DNA of 64,000 nucleotides from a virus. Below, one piece after another: positions 34,013-41,591 of this stretch; position 1 is the first letter of the stretch; every line of letters begins with the position of its first letter. A program made the translations under genes and the position numbers. The notes below the pieces were generated by a model. It was not told the DNA's origin and did no database searches. It was given only the letters and a program-made list of their open reading frames with translations. Location of the stretch: IMG/VR virus record IMGVR_UViG_3300036857_000619, positions 60,824 through 124,823 of that record; one strand, 5' to 3'.

Positions 34013-34371
34013 AGAACTGGGTTGCCGCCAAGATCCACGGCATCGTGGTGACCGACCGGCACTTCAACTACCACGGCTCGGTCACCATCGCCGAACGACT
34101 GCTGGAAGCCGCGGGCATCGAGCCGTACGAGCAGGTCCACGTGGTGAATCTCGAGAGCGGCGCGCGCTGGGTGACGTACGCGCTGCCAGGCCCGGAGTCC
34201 GTGTTCGAAACCAACGGCGGCGGGGCGCACCTGGCCAAGCCTGGCGATCGGTGCGTGGTCATGACGTACGCCATGACCGAGCGCTTCGAGGGCGCGCGGG
34301 TACTGATGATGCGACTCGAGGGCGAGGCGCTGCTGCCGAACGTCGACTTCGATCTGCTGCGCTATCCGTGA
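34009..34371 (+). CDS. panD: Aspartate 1-decarboxylase (PanD-like)
   Basis: 120 residues matching the whole bacterial PanD chain. Known catalytic features are present: Lys8 (E. coli K9), the self-cleaving Gly23-Ser24 in NYHGSVTI that forms the pyruvoyl group, Arg53, Thr56-Tyr57 in ARWVTYALPG, and Asn69 in the TNGGGAHL segment. The enzyme makes beta-alanine from aspartate, the precursor of pantothenate and coenzyme A. It lies between the GNAT fusion and a CoA-transferase with overlapping stop/start codons on both sides, so a role tied to CoA or to a beta-alanine donor is likely. Phage genomes seldom carry this gene to my knowledge. Confidence 0.9.
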   Translation: MKNWVAAKIHGIVVTDRHFNYHGSVTIAERLLEAAGIEPYEQVHVVNLESGARWVTYALPGPESVFETNGGGAHLAKPGDRCVVMTYAMTERFEGARVLMMRLEGEALLPNVDFDLLRYP

Positions 34372-34457
34372 GCGACGAGCAGCTGCGCCTGGTGATGTTC
34401 GCCGCACTGGTTGTCACGTTCCTGGTCATCCTGGTCATGCGCGGGAGCAACTGGTGA
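34368..34457 (+). CDS. 29-aa single-pass membrane protein
   Basis: GTG start overlaps the PanD stop (GTGA), and its stop overlaps the next start (GTGA). The chain is one membrane helix (LVMFAALVVTFLVILVM) with short polar ends. The two exact overlaps make it a real gene despite the length. It might anchor the neighbouring enzymes to the membrane. Confidence 0.6.
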   Translation: MSDEQLRLVMFAALVVTFLVILVMRGSNW

Positions 34458-35170
34458 GGGCAATGCGCGTTCTGGAACTAGGGAACTATGTTTCTGTCGC
34501 CTACGCGGGCATGCTGCTCGCCGAGCAGGGGTTCGAGGTGACCAAGTGGGTGGCGCCCGAGCCGGCGCGCGATCCGATCCTCGGTCTGGACCACGGCGAC
34601 GAGCTGTGGGCGTGGATCAACGCGGGCAAAACGCTGGTCGCGCGCCGGGCCCACGAGCTCGCGCAGCTGCCGCTGGGCGACGTCGGGATCGTGCTGGATA
34701 ACGTTCGACCGGCCACGCTGGCCAGCTGGGGCATCGAGCCGGCCACGCTGGCGCAACGCTGGGCGGTGGTGTGGGTCAGCCTGCGCAGCGAGGTCGGCGA
34801 GCGCAGCTTCGACGTCGTCGCCCAGGCGCGCAGCTGGATGGAGTACGGACCCTGGCTGCCGATCTACCTGGGCGACACCACCGCCGGGCTGATGATGGCC
34901 TTCAAGGCGCTGGCCAAACTCGCCCGCCACGAGCCCGGCCACTACGTCCTCGGCCAGGCCAGCTGCTTACAGAAACTTGTCGAGGGCGAGCTGGTGGTCG
35001 ATGCGCCGCTGCGCGAGCAGAACACGCGCTGGGACCTCGACGAATACTGGGCCGGGCCCGACGGCGCCCACGTCTGCTACCGCGGCGAGCTGCTGCGCGA
35101 GCCGATTCGCGATCGCGCCTGGAAGCTCGAGCACCTGTACCACGACGGGGCCGGACGGATCCGCCTCTAA
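34454..35170 (+). CDS. CaiB/BaiF-type (family III) CoA-transferase, short form
   Basis: 238 residues. The N-terminus (RVLELGNYVSVAYAGMLLAE followed by GFEVTKW) is the classic CoA-binding opening of family III CoA-transferases. The motif YLGDTTAGLMMAFKALAKL at 138-156 holds Asp141, which aligns with the aspartate that forms the acyl anhydride. Family members are about 400 residues, so this is a shortened form lacking most of the second domain. It could swap CoA between small acids or act on a bound acyl group. GTG at 34454 or ATG at 34463 could start it. Its stop overlaps the stop of the convergent PAS gene. Confidence 0.8.
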   Translation: MRAMRVLELGNYVSVAYAGMLLAEQGFEVTKWVAPEPARDPILGLDHGDELWAWINAGKTLVARRAHELAQLPLGDVGIVLDNVRPATLASWGIEPATLAQRWAVVWVSLRSEVGERSFDVVAQARSWMEYGPWLPIYLGDTTAGLMMAFKALAKLARHEPGHYVLGQASCLQKLVEGELVVDAPLREQNTRWDLDEYWAGPDGAHVCYRGELLREPIRDRAWKLEHLYHDGAGRIRL

Positions 35171-36153
35171 CCGCTGCCGAAGAGGTTTGAGATCGCTTTC
35201 GCGCAGAAGTGGACGATGCCGTCCAGTTGGCCGTCGGAGAGATAGTCGAGCATGGCGTAGCTGAAGAAGCCCAGCAGCAGGACCGTCGCATACCTGGCCG
35301 CCGTCCGGACGCTCATCGCGTCCCCAAGTACCGTGCGCGTGGCGCGGACCGTGAAGCACCCGCCCAGATCGGGCGACCACTGCAGCCGGCTGCGCAATTC
35401 CAGCCGCTCCTCGTCCTTCGCGATCCAGTGTTCGTTAAACTCAAGGATCTCGCTGCTGCGTTCCATGGCCACCCGCGTGCACTGCGCGACCTCGTCCGGG
35501 CGCGCCTGGCTGCTCGGCGGTTCGCCAGGGTGGAGCATCGTCTCGTAGTAAGAGCCCACCAGCTCCGTGCGGGTGTACTTGAGCGCGGTGCAGGCCGCGT
35601 CATTGGCGGCGAGGATCAACCCGCCGCCGCCGCCGGTGCCGGTCTTGATGACGATCACCAGCATCTCGTCGGCACTCGCGATGAGCGGGGCATCGCGCGG
35701 AGTCAAGCGGAAGCGCAGGCGGCCAGGGCTGTCGCGCACCACGTCCACGCGCGCCTGCTGTTGCGAACCATCGCCGCGGAACAGGTTCGTCTCCCAGGAA
35801 GCGTCGTCGCGGAGTCCCCGCTCCAGCGGGCCCAGCAGGTGACGCTCGAGGGGACCGGTGTCGGGCGCCGGCCCGATCCGGTGGGCCAGGGCCAGGGCCA
35901 GCGTGCGGTTGACCAGCTGCGTGTCGTCGGCGTAGCCGAAGGTTTGCAGGAAGTTGTCGAAGACCTCGACGATGATGCGCTGCGGCCCTTCGGTGATGAG
36001 TTCGCCGAAGCGCTTGCCAGGATCGAGCAACAGGTCGAGCTGCTCGCGGGTCTCGTCAATCAGTTTCAGGCACGCTTGGAGCTCACCGTCGGTGAATCCG
36101 TCGCGCGCGGAGTCCTCTCCGCGCTGGGATTGTGGCGTAGGTGTCACTGTCAC
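35167..36153 (-). CDS. PAS-domain protein with C-terminal membrane anchor
   Basis: 328 residues. A PAS-like domain spans roughly 155-275 (LILAANDAACTALKYTRTEL, then GSYYETMLHPGEPP). A helical N-terminal half precedes it. One membrane helix near the C-terminus (ARYATVLLLGFFSYAML) leaves a short tail. It has no kinase or HTH domain, so it probably senses a ligand, redox state or CoA-type cofactor and acts by protein contact. It is transcribed towards the CoA-transferase, with overlapping stop codons. Such proteins are unusual in phages. Confidence 0.75.
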   Translation of the reverse strand: MTVTPTPQSQRGEDSARDGFTDGELQACLKLIDETREQLDLLLDPGKRFGELITEGPQRIIVEVFDNFLQTFGYADDTQLVNRTLALALAHRIGPAPDTGPLERHLLGPLERGLRDDASWETNLFRGDGSQQQARVDVVRDSPGRLRFRLTPRDAPLIASADEMLVIVIKTGTGGGGGLILAANDAACTALKYTRTELVGSYYETMLHPGEPPSSQARPDEVAQCTRVAMERSSEILEFNEHWIAKDEERLELRSRLQWSPDLGGCFTVRATRTVLGDAMSVRTAARYATVLLLGFFSYAMLDYLSDGQLDGIVHFCAKAISNLFGSG

Positions 36154-36229
36154 CTGAGTGCATGCAGCCTCCCCTCAAGTGCGGAGTACCAACTCACACG
36201 GTACATGCCTCCAGAGTTGGCAATTCCCT

Positions 36230-36259
36230 AACCCCTGCTCAGACCATACCATCGGGGTT
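36230..36259. promoter_or_regulatory. Inverted repeat AACCCC-N18-GGGGTT
   Basis: A 6-bp inverted repeat in the 225-bp spacer between the divergent PAS gene and the HTH gene at 36379. No other gene is seen in the spacer. The long gap suits a looped or dimer-of-dimer operator; support is weak. Confidence 0.3.
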
Positions 36260-36378
36260 GGCACGCAATCACGCGATACTGGCAGGAGGTGGTGACGCAC
36301 TCGTGAGACACTCAGCCGCAGAACGCTTGCGCAGTCGGATGCCAGGCCACGGCACTGGGACGCTAGGCTGATGAGTGC

Positions 36379-36816
36379 GTGGACGCCGGCGGCGGCAGGA
36401 CCGACCTCTATGGGCTCCTTCGCCGTGAACTCACCGAACGCGGCTGGACGCGCCGGCGCTTCGCCCGCGAGCTGGGGCTGCGCGAGTCGACCGTCGGCCG
36501 CTGGTTGTCGACCAATCCGCACGCGCGGGTGGTGCCCCGTCCGGCCACGATCGCGCGCATCGCGCGCGTGCTGGATTTCACGCCCGCGGAGCTGCTGAGC
36601 GCAGCCGGCTACCTGGACCCACCAGCAACGTTGGCCTTCCAACCCGAAGAGCCCCTGGCCGACGAATTCCGCGCTCGGGCGCGGCGCTTCCGCAGGGTGC
36701 TGCGCATGGTTCCAAGCCACCAGCAGGGACTGGCGCTCCAGATCATCGACGTCATGCTGGACGCGCTGCAGGCGTTCGTGAACCGGCTTGACGACGAGGA
36801 GGACGACGCCGAGTAG
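36379..36816 (+). CDS. XRE-type HTH regulator
   Basis: 145 residues from a GTG. Residues 8-55 form the HTH (LYGLLRRELTERGWTRRRFA, then LGLRESTVGRWLSTNP and IARVLDFTPAELLSAAGYL). The C-terminal 60 residues are charged helices ending in an acidic tail. It precedes the terminase genes by about 100 bp and may control late or packaging genes or the PAS gene next door. Confidence 0.8.
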   Translation: MDAGGGRTDLYGLLRRELTERGWTRRRFARELGLRESTVGRWLSTNPHARVVPRPATIARIARVLDFTPAELLSAAGYLDPPATLAFQPEEPLADEFRARARRFRRVLRMVPSHQQGLALQIIDVMLDALQAFVNRLDDEEDDAE

Positions 36817-36921
36817 CGCAGGCACGCGTCACCGCGGACGCACACGTGCATTTTTCAGATGTGCCCGCGCCGGCCCCGCGCGTGCGGCCATCAACTGCCT
36901 CACGGCACACTCGGCCAGAGC

Positions 36922-37572
36922 ATGGCGGCCAACACCCGCACCCCGCTGCAACGCGAGAAAGACTTCGCCCGCACCGAGGAGCTGCACCTGCGGGGGTACA
37001 CCGCACCCGAGATCGCCAGCGAAATGGGCGTCTCGCCCGAGCAGATTCGCCAGGACCTGAAAAAGATCGCCCAGCAGTACGCCCAGAGCACGCTGCGCAA
37101 CTACGACGTCGATCTGAACCAGCAATTGCGAAAGCTCGACCTGCTCGAGCGCTCGGCGTGGCGCTTCCTGGGCCAATCCGAACAGGATCGCGAGATCACC
37201 GTGCGGCGGCAACGCAGCCGCTCGGGCGAGGACGGCGAAACGACCGTACGCGAGGCCAGCACGCGCACCGAGCAGCGCGACCCCGACAGCCGCTACATGA
37301 CCGTCATTCAGTGGTGCATCGCCGAACGCAACCGCCTGCTGGGGCTGTACCCGGCCGACGAGGCGAAGCCGCAGACGCACGTGAATGTGACGGAGATCGT
37401 ATACGAGCTCGCGCCGCAGAAGCCGGCGCAGGGCATGACGATCATCGGCGCCAGCTCGCAGGCGTCGCTGGTCAACGGCCAGGTCGAGGCGCTCAGCCCT
37501 CCAGCGCAGGAGATCGAGCGCGTCGATCCCAACGAACTGTGGGGTGTCGAGCCCGAGTCCGTCGAGGACTGA
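36922..37572 (+). CDS. Terminase small subunit
   Basis: 216 residues. An HTH-like stretch (EELHLRGYTAPEIASEMGVS, then EQIRQDLKKIAQQY) at residues 13-50 is followed by a coiled-coil oligomerisation segment (LDLLERSAWRFLGQSEQD) and an extended C-terminus. Small terminases bind the packaging start site. It lies 6 bases before the large subunit gene. The ATG at 36922 has a weak ribosome site; an earlier in-frame start at 36859 would add 21 residues of Arg/Pro-rich sequence. Confidence 0.8.
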   Translation: MAANTRTPLQREKDFARTEELHLRGYTAPEIASEMGVSPEQIRQDLKKIAQQYAQSTLRNYDVDLNQQLRKLDLLERSAWRFLGQSEQDREITVRRQRSRSGEDGETTVREASTRTEQRDPDSRYMTVIQWCIAERNRLLGLYPADEAKPQTHVNVTEIVYELAPQKPAQGMTIIGASSQASLVNGQVEALSPPAQEIERVDPNELWGVEPESVED

Positions 37573-37578
37573 GGCCGC

Positions 37579-40044
37579 ATGGTCATTTCGGCGAGCCAGC
37601 GCCGGCAGATCGAGCGCACCGCGGCCAACCTGGGAGCCGAACTGCTGAACGGCCCTCCCCTTGCGCCGACGCCACCGCCCAGGCAACTGCTGCCAGCGCC
37701 GCGAGTACCGCGCGGCGGCGCGCGGCAGGAAGGCCCGTGGATGCTCGAACGGAGCCCGGACGGCAGCGCACGCGTGCGCGCCAATCTGCACCCCGGCCAG
37801 AGCGCGGCGATGGCCAGCCGCGCCCGCACGATCGCCATGATCGCCGGGTCGCAGAGCGGCAAGACCTCGAGCGGGCCGCTGTGGCTGGAGCGCGAGATCC
37901 GCCTGCAGGGGCCGGGCGACTACCTGGCCGTGACGGCGACCTTCCCACTGCTGAAGCGCAAGATGCTGCCGGAGTTCCTGCGGTTGTTCCAGGGCACGCT
38001 CAATCTGGGCACGTGGATGGCCGCGGACAAGATGTTCGTCTTCCACGACAACCAGACCCGCGTGCTCTTTGGATCGGCGACCAATCCCGAGTCGCTCGAG
38101 TCGGCGACGGCCAAAGCCGCCTGGCTCGACGAGGCCGGCCAGGCGCAGTTTCGGCTCGAGTCGTACGAGGCCATCGACCGCCGCCTGGCGCTGTACGAAG
38201 GACGTCGGTTCATTTCGACGACGCCGTACAACCAGGGGCCTCTTTTCACCACCGTCTACAAGCCCGCGGTCGACGGCGACCCGGACATCTGCGTCATCCA
38301 GTTCGCGTCCTCGCTGAACCCGTCGTTTCCGATCGAGGAGATGGAGCGCCAGCGCGACAAACTGCCGCTCTGGAAGTACCGCATGTTCTTCGAGGGCCGC
38401 TTCGACAAGCCGCCGGGCCTGATCTACTCGGACTACGAGGACAGCTACCGCGAGCAGGGCGGGCACCTGATCAAGGCGCGCACGATGCCCATCCCGGCGT
38501 GGTGGCCGCGCTACATCGGCCTGGACTTCGGCGGCGTGCACCTGGCGCGCATCTTCATCGCCCAGGACCCGCTGACCAACACGTTCTACGTGTACGACGA
38601 GCAGCTCTCGGGCGGGCGGACCGCCTCGCAGCACGCCCAGGACATCCTCCAGCAGCTGGGTGGCGCGCCGCTGTACCGCTCGTGGGGCGGCGCCAAGAGC
38701 GAGGACAGCTGGCGGCTGGAGTTCACCGCGGCCGGGCTGGTGGTCGAACCGCCGCCGGTCTCCGACGTGGAGGTCGGCATCGACCGCGCGATCGAGCTGT
38801 TCAAGGCTCGAAGGCTGTTCGTCTTCGACACGTGCGTGGGCTTGCGCTCGGAGCTGGGCACGTACTCGCGCAAGGCCGGCCCGGACGGCGAGCCGCTCGA
38901 GGACATCCAGGACAAGGCCGCCTATCACCGCTGCGTGACGGCCGGAACGCTCATCGAGACCCGCTCCGGACTACGACCGATCGAGCAGATCAGACCGGGC
39001 GAGCTGGTGCGGACGCGTCAGGGGTTCCGACGTGTGCTGGACAGTGCGCTGACGGAGCGACAGGCCAAGGTCCTGACACTCGAGCTGAGTGATGGCCGGA
39101 AATTGACAGCGACGCCTGAGCATCCCATCTGGGTGCGCAAGCGTGGTTGGGTAAGAATGGACGCACTGCGATACGCTATGGCGGTCGAATGCAGCCCTTC
39201 ACGCCCCCAGCCCGCGAATACAAGTCCGAGGTGGTCGTCTTCCAGGGCATCACCTACCGGCGCTACCCGGAAGCGGAAGATGAGCATCGCCGCAACTACT
39301 TCCACGCCAGTGAAAACACCGGCGGCCGCCCGCGGTATCTCCACATCGCCATCTGGCAAGACGCGACCGGACAGAAGCTCCCTAAAGGCTGGGTGGTTCA
39401 TCACGACGACCACAACCCACTCAACAACGACCCCTCGAATCTCAAACCGATGTCGCAAGCCGAGCACAACCAGCACCACTTCCGCGGGCCGGGGGCAAGT
39501 CCCGCGAGGCTGGCGCATCTGGAGCGAGTTCGTGCGCAGGCCGTGGAGTGGCACAGCTCAGAGGCTGGTCTGGCGTGGCACGCCAAACATGCTCGAGAAG
39601 CTTGGGCGAAGCGTCAGACAGCCAAGCGCAGCTGTGAGCAGTGCGGCACGAGCTTCGAGTCGATCACGCGGCGCGCGAGCGATCGCTTCTGTTGCAACTC
39701 GTGCAAGTCGAGTTGGCGGCGGGCCAGCGGCGTCGACAACGAGACGCGCACGTGTGCCTGGTGCGGACAATCCTTCGAGACGAACCGGTACTCACGCATT
39801 CGCCATTGCTCGCGCAGTTGTTCGAGCAAGGCCAGGATGTCTGGTCGTCCGAGTAGTCCGCGAGACCGAGCCACGGGACGTTTTCAATCTGACGGTTGAA
39901 GGCGAGCACGAATACTTCGCGAACGGCATCCTCGTCTCGAACTGCGACGCGCTCCGGTATCTGTGCTCGGGCTTGAGCGGGCCGCAGCAGCCGCTGCCGG
40001 TGCTGGCCATGGGCCGCGCGCGGGGCTGGCAACCGCGCTATTGA
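37579..40044 (+). CDS. terL: Terminase large subunit interrupted by an intein
   Basis: 821 codons, of which 337 are intein, leaving a 484-residue mature enzyme. The ATPase domain has Walker A AGSQSGKT at 89-96 and Walker B AAWLDEAG with Asp184-Glu185. The RNase H-like nuclease domain has the first Asp in RYIGLDFGG (Asp316) and, after splicing, the terminal motif AYHR-CDALRYL, in which His and Asp flank the insertion. The protein packages and cuts DNA at the portal. The intein sits between the two catalytic residues of the last motif, so splicing would be needed for nuclease activity. Start ATG at 37579, six bases after the small subunit. Confidence 0.9.
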   Translation: MVISASQRRQIERTAANLGAELLNGPPLAPTPPPRQLLPAPRVPRGGARQEGPWMLERSPDGSARVRANLHPGQSAAMASRARTIAMIAGSQSGKTSSGPLWLEREIRLQGPGDYLAVTATFPLLKRKMLPEFLRLFQGTLNLGTWMAADKMFVFHDNQTRVLFGSATNPESLESATAKAAWLDEAGQAQFRLESYEAIDRRLALYEGRRFISTTPYNQGPLFTTVYKPAVDGDPDICVIQFASSLNPSFPIEEMERQRDKLPLWKYRMFFEGRFDKPPGLIYSDYEDSYREQGGHLIKARTMPIPAWWPRYIGLDFGGVHLARIFIAQDPLTNTFYVYDEQLSGGRTASQHAQDILQQLGGAPLYRSWGGAKSEDSWRLEFTAAGLVVEPPPVSDVEVGIDRAIELFKARRLFVFDTCVGLRSELGTYSRKAGPDGEPLEDIQDKAAYHRCVTAGTLIETRSGLRPIEQIRPGELVRTRQGFRRVLDSALTERQAKVLTLELSDGRKLTATPEHPIWVRKRGWVRMDALRYAMAVECSPSRPQPANTSPRWSSSRASPTGATRKRKMSIAATTSTPVKTPAAARGISTSPSGKTRPDRSSLKAGWFITTTTTHSTTTPRISNRCRKPSTTSTTSAGRGQVPRGWRIWSEFVRRPWSGTAQRLVWRGTPNMLEKLGRSVRQPSAAVSSAARASSRSRGARAIASVATRASRVGGGPAASTTRRARVPGADNPSRRTGTHAFAIARAVVRARPGCLVVRVVRETEPRDVFNLTVEGEHEYFANGILVSNCDALRYLCSGLSGPQQPLPVLAMGRARGWQPRY
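38932..39942 (+). other. Intein in TerL
   Basis: N-terminal splicing block: Cys1 in CVTAGTLIETRSG and a TATPEHPIWVRKRG block B with T..H. C-terminal blocks: RDVFNLTVEGEHEYFANG, then ILVSN and C+1. The residue before the terminal Asn is Ser rather than His. The middle, about 39180-39890, reads as Ser/Thr/Arg-rich filler in the terminase frame because the HNH endonuclease is encoded in another frame. The intein is 337 codons long. Confidence 0.85.
39189..39899 (+). CDS. HNH homing endonuclease nested in the intein, other frame
   Basis: 236 residues from the ATG at 39189 (a TTG at 39147 is also possible), in the -1 frame relative to the terminase. Motifs GITYRRYPEAEDEHRRNYFH, YLHIAIWQDATGQKLPKGW, VVHHDDHNPLNNDPSNLKPM and EHNQHHF form an HNH_3-type nuclease. 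Two CxxC ribbons follow (CEQCGTSFESITRRASDRF and CAWCGQSFETN), as in DNA-binding parts of such enzymes. It ends at a TGA inside the intein's block F. It is either translated separately or produced by frameshifting. Confidence 0.8.
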   Translation: MQPFTPPAREYKSEVVVFQGITYRRYPEAEDEHRRNYFHASENTGGRPRYLHIAIWQDATGQKLPKGWVVHHDDHNPLNNDPSNLKPMSQAEHNQHHFRGPGASPARLAHLERVRAQAVEWHSSEAGLAWHAKHAREAWAKRQTAKRSCEQCGTSFESITRRASDRFCCNSCKSSWRRASGVDNETRTCAWCGQSFETNRYSRIRHCSRSCSSKARMSGRPSSPRDRATGRFQSDG

Positions 40045-40143
40045 GCACGAACTCCCGCACTTTTGCGTGCTACAGTGAGCCGCACTGCAGCTTTGGCTCA
40101 GGGGTCGGCAACGGCCGCGGGGTCCAAGGGTGTGGTGGGGTGT

Positions 40144-40179
40144 TCGAGGGGCATTCGGCGCAATCCGGGTGCCCCTCGA
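40144..40179. terminator. Stem-loop between convergent genes
   Basis: TCGAGGGGCA and TGCCCCTCGA form a perfect 10-bp stem around a 16-base loop. It lies between the end of the plus-strand terminase gene and the end of a minus-strand gene, where a bidirectional terminator is expected. There is no clear T-run. Confidence 0.5.
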
Positions 40180-40194
40180 CGTGTGTTCAGCGGT

Positions 40195-40395
40195 TTAGTT
40201 GGCCTCCAGCAGCGGCATCGTCGCCTCGCAGCGCGTGCAGACCAGCAGACGGCGCTCGATCTCCTCGGGAGTCGCCTGCCAGCGGTGCATGCCGTAGCGC
40301 TCGCAGTCCCAGTGGCAGTGGCAATCGCAGCCGTCGGGCTGACGGATGTTGTGGCTGCACGCCGCGCACAGCACGTCGTAGCGCCTGATCTCCAT
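40195..40395 (-). CDS. Cys/His-rich small protein (66 aa)
   Basis: CAACSHNIRQPDGCDCHCHWDCERYG and a later VCTRCEA give nine cysteines and several histidines, a multi-metal micro-domain. It starts at the ATG at 40395, two bases after the upstream stop. Unknown function. Confidence 0.6.
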   Translation of the reverse strand: MEIRRYDVLCAACSHNIRQPDGCDCHCHWDCERYGMHRWQATPEEIERRLLVCTRCEATMPLLEAN

Positions 40396-40397
40396 GG

Positions 40398-40700
40398 CTA
40401 CGGCATCGGCCGCCAGGGCCCGACGCGCCAGGACTCGATCTGGCTCAGACTGACCGGCTGCTCGTGGTGCTCCCAGCTGCAATACTGGCACTCGCGCCAC
40501 AGGATCCAGCCCAGCCGCTTCCATCTCGGATTGGACTGAGCCTGGATGCCGCCGTCGTCGAAGTCCTCGCGGTAGGCCATGACGGCTGGGACGTCCTTGC
40601 CCTGCCGGCCGCAGCGTGGGCACACGAGCGGGCGCGATCCCGTGGCCTGCCACCACTGCCCGTCAGTCTGCGGCGAGCCATGCATCGTCGTGCTTTGCAT
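40398..40700 (-). CDS. Zinc-ribbon protein (100 aa)
   Basis: A CPRCGRQGKD knuckle and a later CQYCSWEHHEQP knuckle separated by 36 residues form a ribbon. Trp-rich. Divergent from the gene at 40791, with a 90-bp spacer that should hold both promoters. Unknown function. Confidence 0.6.
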   Translation of the reverse strand: MQSTTMHGSPQTDGQWWQATGSRPLVCPRCGRQGKDVPAVMAYREDFDDGGIQAQSNPRWKRLGWILWRECQYCSWEHHEQPVSLSQIESWRVGPWRPMP

Positions 40701-40790
40701 CCCAGAATGCTAGCGTTTCGGCGGCCTGTATCGGGTCTGTAATGCCAAGCGGCCCGGACCGGGCAGCACTGACCGGCAGACTGACAGGAC

Positions 40791-41210
40791 ATGACACCCA
40801 CCCCACCCGAGACTGCCGAGATCGGCGAATGGGTCAGCGTCAAGGACGCGGCCGCGCGCCTGCACATCACCGAGCGGTCGGTCTTCCGCCGGCTGGAGAA
40901 GGGCGTGCTCAAAAAGCGCGCCAACCCGGACGGCAGCATCATGGTCCTGCTGACAGGTCAGGACGCCGTCATCGCCGAGGACATGACCGAGTCTGAGCCC
41001 GCATCTCAGCCAGGACCCGAGCCGCAGGTGGCTCTGGCGCTCGGCGTCATGCACAGCCTGCAGACGTTCGGGCTAACCCGCGAGCGCGAGCTGGCCGAAC
41101 GCGACGAGCGCATCGCCTCGATGGCCGAGGAGATCGGCCGTTTGAGGGAGCAGCTGGCGTGGCTGCGGCGGCCGTTGTGGAAGCGGCTGACCGGCCAGCT
41201 GCCGTCATGA
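40791..41210 (+). CDS. DNA-binding protein: excisionase-like HTH plus coiled coil
   Basis: 139 residues. Residues 12-55 form a MerR/excisionase-type winged helix (WVSVKDAAARLHITERSVFR followed by LEKGVLKKR). Residues 80-125 form a coiled coil, ending in a basic segment. It resembles plasmid and phage proteins that combine an HTH with a coiled coil. Possible roles: excision control or DNA bridging. It stands alone on the plus strand. Confidence 0.65.
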   Translation: MTPTPPETAEIGEWVSVKDAAARLHITERSVFRRLEKGVLKKRANPDGSIMVLLTGQDAVIAEDMTESEPASQPGPEPQVALALGVMHSLQTFGLTRERELAERDERIASMAEEIGRLREQLAWLRRPLWKRLTGQLPS

Positions 41211-41378
41211 CCTGAGAGAACCGAGCGCGCCGGCGGACTCGGGGGAGGCTGGCGACCCGCGCACGCAGCGCCGGTCCCTGGAGGCGGAGACGCGGCGCCC
41301 CGCACCGCACGCGAGCTGGGAGTCGAGCCCGCCGACGCGCCCTCAATATAAGGGGCGGCACCGCCACAACTGCCGGCC

Positions 41379-41591
41379 TCAGCCCGAGCACTCCGGACAG
41401 CTCGGCTCGAACTCGTCGGCCGGCCACAGCCACTCCCAGCCCAGGCCCAGGAAATACTCGCCGTAGTGATCGTCGCAGCACGGCGTGGTGTGGCCGCAAT
41501 CCTCGAACTCGACGCTCCACACGCCCTCGCGCACGCACCACGCGCACGCGACGAGCGCGGAGAGCTGGGTCGTATCGTGGCTGTCAAGCAC
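41379..41591 (-). CDS. Cys-rich zinc protein (70 aa)
   Basis: GTG start inside the end of the upstream gene (8-base overlap). CAWCVREGVWSVEFEDCGH, CCDDHYGEYF and SCPECSG give seven cysteines and two histidines, a probable two-metal fold. Function unknown. It is followed by 168 bp without a gene. Confidence 0.6.
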   Translation of the reverse strand: MLDSHDTTQLSALVACAWCVREGVWSVEFEDCGHTTPCCDDHYGEYFLGLGWEWLWPADEFEPSCPECSG

